A stretch of DNA of 64,000 bases, from assembly GCA_029948255.1 (NCBI GenBank), contig JALIZF010001916.1:711001-775000 (forward strand). Reading direction: 5' to 3'. A program made the translations under genes and the position numbers. Source of the DNA: Telmatactis stephensoni. Its lineage: Eukaryota; Cnidaria; Anthozoa; Actiniaria; Isophelliidae. The notes beneath the pieces are model-generated. The model was not told the DNA's origin, ran no database searches, and worked only from the letters and a program-made list of their open reading frames with translations. Below, piece after piece: positions 55,840 through 64,000 of the stretch; position 1 is the first letter of the stretch, and each line of letters begins with the position of its first letter.

Positions 55840-57000
55840 GTAAGTAAGTAAGTAAGTAATAACTTTATTTTACGAGGGTAGCACTTGACAGATACAAAGT
55901 ACTGATAAACTTGTGGCCCTCAAAAGAAAATATATATATATATATATAATTAACAAAAGATAAATATAAATATTGCTAGATAATAAATATATAGATATAT
56001 ATGTAATATGAAATTAAAAATTTTGGTAAAAAGTATATATAGCTTAAAACAATTAAGCCTAATCAATGAATACGATTTTGTCTTTCAAAAGACAATTTGG
56101 TCTAATCAATAACATTGGTCTAAAAGAAAAATAAATAAATAAATGACAATTTGGTGTAATCGCTGAATACAAATTTGTCGATAAAAGTTTACAATTTAAA
56201 AAACGAAAAAAAAAACCGAAAAAATTTCATAAGAAATGATTGATTAATTAATTTCATGGCTATACTATTGATGTGAACTGATTCTTAAAACCTAATATAA
56301 TAATAAAACTTGATATAATTAACCAAAGCGTTCATTATCGACCTGCTTTTTTAGTTCGATTTTGTATAATTGTCTTTTTAGTTCCTTTTTCGTCGATGAC
56401 TCTTTTAACGCTTTGCTTAGACTGTTCCATTCTTTGCTTGAACGGACACTGACTGTACGGCACCCTCCGTTTCCCTTTTATATAGTGGACACCCGGCGTT
56501 CAGCTTACAAAAACGAGTTGCTCTTGAGGTTACATCAGAGTTCACCTGAAACAAATCTTTGAAATAATCAGGACAATTATCATGAATTCTATTGTAAACA
56601 ATAGAACATCTATTTATGTATGCTTCTTGATAAAAAGGAATCCAACACAGTTTATTGAATAGGTTGACAGAGCGGGCGTAAGTGTCTGCACTTAAGATGA
56701 TCCTTGCAGCTCGTTTCTGGTACTTCATAATTCGTTGTACTAAATCACTATTACATGAGGACCATATCGTAGAACAGTAACTAATGCATGGTTTGATGAC
56801 TGTATTGTAGTAGACCTCCCTTTGCGGCTGATTCAGGTAAGGGCTGATATGACGAAGAAGCCCAATTTTCTTTGATAACTTGGTAGACAATTCGTCAACG
56901 TGATCTTCATAACTTAAATCAGTGTCAAGAATGACGCCCAAAACTTTATGATTGATGCACTTTCTCCCTCCGTCTTGGAAATGAAATTTTATGATTTCCC
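55840..57000 (-). pseudogene. 5'-truncated non-LTR retrotransposon
   Basis: On the minus strand, about 56417-56975 encodes the C-terminal part of a LINE reverse transcriptase protein: LGVILDTDLSYEDHV, KKIGLLRHISPYL, YYNTVIKPCISYCSTIWSSC, YQKRAARIIL, CWIPFYQEAYINR. The 3' UTR follows and ends in an ACTTAC-type short repeat at 55843-55857. The 5' part is missing. It lies between PP1 and C1QBP. Confidence 0.85.
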
Positions 57001-57291
57001 TTAATCTTTCAACTAGGTAAGATAAAAATGTTAGAATAAAGAAAAGTCGTGAGTGAAAAAATTGGAGAAAATGTGAGGAAAATAAATGAAAGAAATCGGT
57101 AGAAACCGAAAAAGGGAAAGTGCGCGGGAAAGAACGAAAAAGTGCTATGTAACCAAGCCGCAATTACCAGCAGTGGCTACCAAGTACTTCGCCATTTCTT
57201 CCACGAGGGGAGGCGAACACTCAAGAATCTGTAGATTTTCTCACTATTTTGTTATCTATCTCTTATTTCACGGATATAAATTGGTATAACT

Positions 57292-60200
57292 ATGCTTGCT
57301 CGTGTGTTTACTAGTAGATCAAGTCGTATTTTGCTATCTTCAACCAGAAGTTTGATCGCACGACCTTCCATAGGTACAAGATGGTGGTCTGTACTGTCTG
57401 GTCTTGGTGCTACTTCGCGAACAGTTACACACAAACCTTGGATTGGTGGCGCGTGTGCTTGTTCTAAAGTGTGTGCCTGCAGTGCACATAAATTAACACA
57501 AGGTCAGACAATGTACATCATATAATAATCAAATCAGTGATATTTGACATGTATGAAATGTTAAAAGTTACTTAGCAAAAATGAGACTTGAAGAACTGCA
57601 TAGTGTAAATCAGGAAAAGGTGATTCTGATTCTTCTGGACTTCTTAAACGTAATTTGTATTGTACTTGGAACATACGTAGCATTATACATGTCTTATGTT
57701 AAGCCCCAGGAGAGGGGGGAATTTGATCTAGTACAACTCATTTTTCTTCCTCACCCCTCAGGCTTGACATTGATACATGTACAGTTGCAAAGACAGCACT
57801 AGAGAGATTAAGCATCACTTACACGGCAAATGGCAAAGAGGATCACGTGACCTGCTTTTTTTGCATCTGGCGTTGCTGTTTCAATGTGAGGATGGATCAT
57901 TTTGTGTTTGCCGTAAACGTGAAAAGCTGCTCTTTCGTTTGAGTGCCAAACGTGCAACGTCAGGTGCGAAATTCTTAGGTCACATGTTCCTCTCTGCCGT
58001 TTGCCGTTTGCCGTGTACGTGATGCTTAATCTCTCTATTGCTGTCAATAGAGGCCCTATAGACCCCTTGCAGGATGTTGGAATGCAGCAGCTCAATCTGG
58101 AGGACAAAACAGTGGATTCTCAAGAGAGCAAAAGTCTTTTGTTTTGTTCCACCAGATTGAGCTGCTCTGACGCCACATGCAAGGGATCCTTACCATGCCC
58201 CCCCTCCCCCCCCAAAAAAAACTTGGCACCATACTGTCACATTATCAAAGGTCTGAGGTGTGATGTTTAAACAACATGAATCATAGGCTTATTTGATCCC
58301 ATTAATATATCACGAGAATCACTAATAAAGGGTGGCATGGTTGGCCGAGCGGTTAGAGTGCTGGCCTTTCACCGCTGTGGTCCAGGTTCGAGTCCCAGCT
58401 CGACGCCTGGATCATATGTGAATTGAGTTTGTTTGATGTGTTGTTCTCTACCATGCCACGAGGGTTTTTTCTCCGGGTTCTCCGGTTTTTCCTCCCTCAG
58501 CAAAAATCAACATGTGAGTTGAGTGATTATTTGCAAAATACTTAATGTAGAAGTAGTGTGTGTGAGAGTACAGTGTCCCCCAATTAGTGCGCAAGCGCTA
58601 GAAGACTTGGACACTTAAATAAACAGTTATTTATTTATTTTTAATCACAACCCTTAACCACCCCGCTTTCATAGATTTATCAAGTTACAGAACTATAACT
58701 GAGCTAATGGTTAATATTGCAATTTCAGGAGACCAAGACATTTTAGAATTTCTTAGTGATGAGATAAGATTTGAAAAAGATAATGCTAAATCTGCTCCTT
58801 CAATAGACTCATTCCAGGTAAAAATGAATGCGGAATGCAAAATTTGTTGCAATAAGTTAATCCCTACTCCACACATAAATAATAATAAATAATACGATTG
58901 AGTGCAGCTCGGTCATTAGTGCACTGCATCCTGAATGAGAGGTCCTGAGTTCATTTCCCAGTAACCTCACACACTTGTTTAAACTTTTTTCCATTTCTGT
59001 GTAGCTTTAGTTAGCTTTAAATACCCTGATAATTGAGGGCTGATGGAGAGAGAGAGAGAGAGTGTGTGTGTGTGTGTGTTGGGGGGTAGGGGGTAAAGTG
59101 TATACCAATACCATCAGCCTCAGGTTTATTGGCTGAAAAACTGGGTGGCATGATTTACTGATATTAAGTACTGTCGTTTGCAGCTAGGGGTGTACACTGG
59201 TCCCTAAAACATATTCTAACTGGTTGCTGAAACATAAGAAGTTAGTCAACTGGGTTGTTAATGTTTGGTGGGTGATAGAAAATATTTTGGTTAAAAACGT
59301 AAAATTCTTTCTCTGGATTTGAGAAACAAAGTCAGAGACCTTTATCAATGAAAAATGCTAGAAGAAGATTGCAAATTCTTCGATTTTAAAATTGCTAGAA
59401 GAAGATTGCAAATTCTTCGGTTTGAAAGGTCAACATTCCCATTGACTAACTTCTTATGTTTCGGCAAACAATAATTATTAGAACGTGTTTTAGTGACCAC
59501 TGTACATGCTTAGCTGCAAATAGACGGTACATGGACCTTCACCTTAATTTATTCTTTTTGAAGGCAAAAGTTGATGGTACAGTTGTCAATCTACAAAGAG
59601 AACTTAATGGTGAAAAGTAAGTTGTTTTGTCCCAATATGGTGGACATATGTGCAGATAAAGCATTCAGTAAACTTGAATCTTTTTTCTTAGAATTGTGAT
59701 TTCATTTGATATCAATCAAAATGTCAATGAAGATGAGGCTTATGACAGTGGAGAGGAATCAGAAGATGAAAAACTAGGAGAGTCAGATGATGTGCCACAA
59801 GTACCTGGAAATGTAAGTTTGAGATAACAATAATTTGTTTTCATCATGGCCCTGTCTTTTTATTCACAGGTTACATGATAGATAACACAATGTGTTCATT
59901 TTGGAAAAAAATATTGAAATAATAAATGATTCTGCTTTTATTTCAGATTGTGTCATATCCTTATTTCACAGTCGACATCATAAAGGACACTGTAAGTCTA
60001 CTATCAAATCATAGTTTTCATAACATTCAATTCTATGGATCTGATCCATACATTAACTCGATATTAAAACCATGGTATAATGGCCACCTTTCCTCAACAG
60101 CTAATCTGTCTTCGAGGTAGCAGTTTTAACTAGATTTGTTGTCACGTTTTTAGGGTAAAACATTACGGTTTACCTGTGAATACAACCAAGGAGTTCTCCC

Positions 60201-60575
60201 AAAGTCTGAAGGTGCTGGGGAAGAAATGGAGGATGAATTGTTCCAGGTCATTAATATTGCTGTTATGTCAAGTCCTGATGCCGCAGATTCAAAAGGTCTT
60301 TATGCAGCTGAAACTGAAAATCTTGATCCAGTAAGTACCTTAGTATTGCTCCACTGATTTCAATATTTTTTTTCTGTTGTTACTGTTAACTATTTGTGAT
60401 TAACACTGGATGTTTTTGTCTACAGAATCTTTACACTATGCTTTTAAACATGTTGGCAGAGAGGGGAGTTGACAGTGGTTTTGCACAATGGTTATTAGAA
60501 TACAGTACTGCATTAGAGCATCAACATTACATCAAATTCCTTGAGGACCTAGAAGGCTTTGTTAAACAAAACTGA
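57292..60575 (+). CDS. C1QBP: C1QBP / p32 mitochondrial glycoprotein family, seven exons
   Basis: Coding exons: 57292-57502, 58729-58817, 59564-59616, 59692-59812, 59947-59991, 60154-60330, 60426-60575; GT-AG, phases consistent, 281 residues against 282 in human. p32 forms a doughnut-shaped acidic trimer in the mitochondrial matrix and supports mitochondrial translation and RNA handling. The N-terminus MLARVFTSRSSRILLSSTRS is basic and Ser-rich, a mitochondrial targeting peptide. LEFLSDEIRFEK is the family's first core helix; an acidic loop (NEDEAYDSGEESEDEKLGES) follows; the C-terminal helices read LAERGVDSGFA and TALEHQHYIKFLEDLEGFV, diagnostic of the family. A Cys-rich patch (GGACACSKVCACS) at the end of exon 1 is unusual. 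Intron 1 (1.2 kb) carries a MITE, a hairpin and a SINE. Confidence 0.95.
57800..58037. mobile_element. Palindromic MITE, TAGAGAGATTAAGCATCAC termini
   Basis: TAGAGAGATTAAGCATCACT and GTGATGCTTAATCTCTCTA are inverted, extending through ACGGCAAATGGCAAAGAG against CTCTGCCGTTTGCCGTTTGC. A degraded copy is at 3363-3592. In C1QBP intron 1. Confidence 0.85.
58085..58166. repeat. Hairpin GCAGCTCAATCTGG
   Basis: GCAGCTCAATCTGGAGGACA pairs with TGTTCCACCAGATTGAGCTGC-type arm on the right; the loop contains CTCAAGAGAG. In C1QBP intron 1. Confidence 0.6.
58329..58650 (+). mobile_element. tRNA-derived SINE (family B), best copy
   Basis: An A-box-like TGGCCGAGCGGTTAGAGTGC and B-box GGTTCGAGTCC (58386-58396) form a tRNA-like head, followed by the GTTGTTCTCTACCATGCCAC body and the TAAATAAACAGTTATTTATT tail. 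Family members are at 4548-5285 and 35281-35600. Confidence 0.9.
58898..59000 (+). mobile_element. tRNA-like SINE head
   Basis: GTGCAGCTCGGTCATTAGTG is A-box-like and CCTGAGTTCATTTCCC B-box-like. Body not seen elsewhere. In C1QBP intron 2. Confidence 0.45.
59045..59100. repeat. (GA)n(GT)n microsatellite
   Basis: GAGAGAGAGAGAGAGAG runs into TGTGTGTGTGTGTGTGT and a G-rich end, in C1QBP intron 2. Confidence 0.95.
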
Positions 60576-62221
60576 ATACCCTAAAGCACAACTATGTTAG
60601 AACATTATTGAACTGTATTTATGATGATGATGTGCACTTCAAAAGTAGAAAATTGTGAAAAAGCTTAACTTACAATAGTCCAGCTAAGCATAGAAATATC
60701 AAACTGTAAACTTTACAAGCAAGCAGCAATGCTGAGCAATGACTGACCACGAGGGCAAGCAGCAATAGCGCCTGAGCAGCGAGCAGCAACCGCTGGCCAG
60801 CAATCCGCTCCACGTTAACTTACAGATAACCACATCTCTGACTGTGAAGGTGGCATATTGAGCTTGTATAAAACAGCAAAACAGTTTTTGTTCAAGAGTT
60901 TGTAGCAATGTGTATATTGTGCACTACGTCAGATGTAAACTCAGTTAAGATTGAAATGAGATTTTTATAGAAAAAGTAAATGGCTTCCAGCATATCTTTT
61001 CTTTTAACTTAAAATGAACATTTTGAAGTAAAGGCCTAGGACATTCTGTGTAAGTTTTGAACAAGGTTTCCCTTCCTCAAAGCACTGTACTGTACTGTGG
61101 TATATTGGGCGTAAACCTCCTGACTGTGCTTAGAAACTTGGTTTTCCAACACAATCTTTAAAGTGGGACGACGATGAAATTTGAAAATGACTTGAAACTT
61201 GGTTGAACTTAGCTATGTGGCTCCTATAATCACACAGCAACATATTTTATTTATATTCAAAAGAGAGAGATCAAAATTATCAAGTATATTAGCATCTGAA
61301 TTGTATGCAAATGACGTCATTTACTTGGCTTTTAAAGCCAAATTTCTCGGTGATAATGAGCTTAAAATGCAGAATTTTTGGGAAAGTAATTCTTCATATG
61401 CATTTATTGTCATCATTGAGTTACTTCAACTAGGAATAATCCAATTCCAATTTTAACCGATTTTGATCGTCGTCCCTCTATAAGTTAGCACTGTAATTTC
61501 TTTATTTTATTGTAGACCATTTTACAGTTATGTCTTGATTAACCACTTGGTTATTCTTTTTAGTTTGATAATAGTCAGACTGTGAAAAGGCAAGAAATGC
61601 ACACATATGGACCAGTGAGTGTAAATGAACAAAGCACAAGCCATCAAGATCAAATTAAGTAATTGCTTTGTTCATTTACACCTACTTGGTTCATTTGTGT
61701 ACATTGGTTGCTTTAATTAAAAGAATATTACACACAGTTCAGGCTGTGGTTGACCAAGATATAACCATAAAACAGTCTATTTAGTCTTGCTAATAAATTC
61801 AGTGACTTTATATACAACCACGTCCATCCATAAATTGTCATATACAACAGTTTTGCATTCAAACCATGTGACTGTATCCTGTCTACAATTTTGAAATCTG
61901 TCCTTATTTCCAATATTATTATTCCTTGCAGATAATTTCCTTTTCAGTTGTGTTACAGCCCAAATCGTTGCATCGCGACCAGCAAATGACAAATTTTGTT
62001 TTGATTTTGGGTTTTTCTGTGCCGTCAATCAGTTTGGGGGCAGAGCTTTTTTCAAATCAACCAATCACTGAACAAGTTTGTGAAAGCTCCACCCCCAAGA
62101 ATGATGGATGGATCAGAAAAGACCAAAATCTTTCCGACGTTGGAGGTTGAGATGTAACGAAGAAACAACAAAAGAAAAGAAAACAGAAAAATGCTTTGCA
62201 TTATTAAAGTTTTAATTTTTT
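60576..62221. other. Intergenic with small inverted repeats
   Basis: GTGTAAATGAACAAAGCA (61619-61636) is inverted at 61664-61681, a strong hairpin. GGGACGACGAT near 61163 is inverted as ATCGTCGTCCC near 61466, bounding about 310 bp with no gene. GGGGGCAGAGCTTTT near 62036 is inverted near 62083. C1QBP 3' UTR is at the left edge. Confidence 0.5.
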
Positions 62222-62298
62222 TTTGATTTAAACATTTTTGCTTGACATTAACCCCAAGAGCATAGTTTTCATCGAGGGGGTGTATGTCTAAATCTAAT
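62222..62298 (-). repeat. Dispersed 3'-tail repeat, copy 3
   Basis: On the minus strand GACATACACCCCCTCGATGA, CTCTTGGGGTTAATGTCAAG and CAAAAATGTTTAAATC match copies at 46563 and 53222. Confidence 0.65.
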
Positions 62299-63170
62299 GA
62301 ATAGTCCAGTTTCCAAAATTTTACTAGAGACAACCGAGCCTGCATTTGTACAGGGTTAGCCTCCTTTCCAAGGAAGACCCATGGGAGTAAACTCGATTTC
62401 TGTGTAATGTTCTTTATCAACAATTTATTGATGCCTTTCTCTCATTGGTATTTTTGAATAATTTACGTTGACTTGAGGCTAACCCTGTGTTTGTGCCTCT
62501 GTTGTCTAATTTTGCAGTGGTATCATCAATGTCTACAGGGGCGTATCCAGAATATTTCAAAGGGGGGGTCACACTTTCCATTTTCCACCAAGGGGGGGTC
62601 ACACTTCCAATTTCTCAATCTTTCTCCAGTCAGATTCTTTTATTTCTATCATCTTTTTGTTTTCAAAGGGGGGTCACAAATTTTAATTTTGTGGAGAGAG
62701 AAAAACTGTGTTCCACCAGAAAGGGAATTAATGGCAATGAAGTGGTTTTTGGAATAGTAGTGATACAGCTGTTATAAAAATAGTAAATACAATGATTTAT
62801 TCCTCATTTTTTCCTCGTAGACTAACTTTCTTGACTTTAGCCTCCTCAATAGGCTACTATTTTGCTCCCTTCCTTACTCCTTTGGGATTCCTGTGTCAAT
62901 AGATGGGAAGAGAGGAAGACTGCGGCCAAAAGATTTCCTCTTCTCTTTTTTTGAACACAGGAAGCCCAATCCAAAAGATAGAAAACAGGTGCCTACAGAG
63001 AGCTGGCTACTTTGACTTACCGGTATACACAGGCTAAAGACAATGATCCTCCATAAGGACCAAAGAGTTACAGAAAAGAAAACTCAAAAACAAAATAATC
63101 TGTCTATAAATTTATTATTGTTCAGTAAGTATGTACACATGGCATGCTGTAATGATAAAAAGGAATTCAT
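62299..63170. repeat. Intergenic with GGGGGGGTCACAC repeat
   Basis: 62540-62675 holds three copies of AAAGGGGGGGTCACA-type sequence beginning near GGGGCGTATCCAGAATATTT. At 62955-62970 is one copy of the ACACAGGAAGCCCAAT motif. No gene seen; the right side is the PRKRIP1 3' flank. Confidence 0.5.
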
Positions 63171-63543
63171 TTATTGTCGTTGGATGGTAAAATGTGGTTC
63201 TTCTTCCTCCTCCTCCTCCTCCTCCTCCTCCTCTTCACTACTTTTTTCTCTTGTTTCTTCTAGAAAAACATAAAAATGTTAAAACAATGTGTTACTTGAC
63301 TAACCATAAACAGCACATTTACCTTGTTTATTTTCATTTTCTTTCATTTTCTTGGCAAGGTTCTTCTTTTGCTTTTTTCTTTGCCTATTTTTGCATAAAT
63401 AAAAATATGACCGTTTATTATAAGTTATATTATTTCTCACAACATGATGATTCCCACCTTTTTGCTCTTTTCTTTGCTGTTTTTTCTTCAGCTTTTGTTT
63501 TATTTTCTTCTAGTTTTTTCCAATATGCTTCATCATCATCTTG
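63171..63543 (-). CDS. PRKRIP1: PRKRIP1 (C114), 3' exons, partial
   Basis: The last three coding exons (minus): 63458-63543, 63323-63384, 63171-63259, phases consistent. They encode AYWKKLEENKTKAEEKTAKK, then an RQRKK basic helix continuing LAKKMK, then an acidic run of about a dozen Glu and the terminus PHFTIQRQ. Human PRKRIP1 has the same order: EEQTAKRRKKRQKLKEKK, LLAKKMK, poly-Glu, VPSFTMGR. The protein is a late spliceosome component with a long helix that spans U2 and U6 RNAs. Upstream exons must lie beyond the right edge; none was seen in 63544-64000. Confidence 0.85.
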
Positions 63544-63745
63544 CTACGAAAGGAGCCACAACAAACATAAATAAATGAATGAATTAATGACATGGCTAAT
63601 ACATTTACAGTGTGATGCATGTAGTTTGATTTTTAGAAGGTCAGAGAGAAAAATGTATGACCCCTGATTATCTGAAAATCAGGCTAAGACAACATTTAAA
63701 AGTTGGTAACAAGGACTTGACAAGTGGGAGCAATGCTAACAATCC

Positions 63746-63900
63746 TTCACCTGCCACAGGTGAGGCTACCTACATAAAGTTCACAAAACTGTCATGCACA
63801 TATTCTCATCTTGATTTCTTCGGTTTTGGCAAGTGAAGTATATCTCGGAAGATGGCTATTCGATTATCACTTCATTAATATTAAAGTAAATGTGCATAAA
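63746..63900. repeat. Dispersed repeat, copy 2
   Basis: CACCTGCCACAGG and GGCAAGTGAAGTATATCTCGG followed by GGCTATT match 2228-2395. It lies in a PRKRIP1 intron. Confidence 0.55.
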
Positions 63901-64000
63901 TGAGATAAGCAAAGTTCAAATTGAGGCATGTTGGGAAGCAGTCTCTTGCTTGGATGTGTGTGGGATGCCCCTAAGCCATACAGGACCCTCACATGTGGCT

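Noticed and set aside
63194..63574. Plus-strand Pro-rich frame
   Set aside because: It is antisense to the poly-Glu exon and neighbours of PRKRIP1.

Overview
The window is 64 kb of animal nuclear DNA. It is AT-rich, its genes have many short introns, it is crowded with small palindromic DNA transposons (MITEs) and tRNA-derived SINEs, and two degraded LINEs are visible. The gene complement is bilaterian-like (STYXL1, SRSF1, DYNLL, COQ5, PP1 catalytic subunit, C1QBP/p32, PRKRIP1), and the repeat style fits an anthozoan cnidarian such as a stony coral or anemone. That placement is an inference from gene and repeat flavour, not proof.

Layout. 1-1.7 kb: a tRNA-derived SINE and an inverted-repeat pair. 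1.7-7.0 kb (-): STYXL1-like pseudophosphatase, ten exons, introns full of MITEs. 8.4-12.4 kb (-): a large multidomain gene of transposon type (zinc cluster, DDE-like core, RING-H2-like finger, second Cys cluster, C-terminal cysteine-protease-like domain). 12.8-13.6 kb: a 427-bp tandem duplication. 14.7-16.0 kb (-): SRSF1. 16.4-34.6 kb: an LC8 dynein light chain (DYNLL) cluster with five intact copies, one pseudogene and copied promoter fragments, interspersed with MITEs and a degraded RTE-type LINE. 35.9-40.2 kb (-): COQ5. 40.4-48.1 kb (+): an unrecognised ankyrin-repeat protein, divergent from COQ5 across 250 bp. 48-51 kb: gene-free with palindromic elements. 51.2-55.5 kb (-): PP1 catalytic subunit, eight exons. 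55.8-57.0 kb: a 5'-truncated LINE. 57.3-60.6 kb (+): C1QBP/p32, seven exons. 63.2 kb to the edge (-): the 3' end of PRKRIP1.

The host genes are mostly housekeeping functions (ubiquinone synthesis, mitochondrial matrix p32, splicing, PP1 signalling, dynein/LC8 hub) and do not form an obvious pathway. The most striking sequence-level facts are: (1) four separate genes each need one base removed from a short homopolymer to stay in frame, which looks like an insertion-biased consensus error; (2) the motif CACAGGAAGCCC (one copy with CGCAGG in place of CACAGG) occurs seven times in both orientations; (3) the DYNLL copies show patchwork near-identity suggestive of gene conversion; (4) several nested insertions give clear relative ages; and (5) the transposon-type gene has an unusual ubiquitin-flavoured domain combination.
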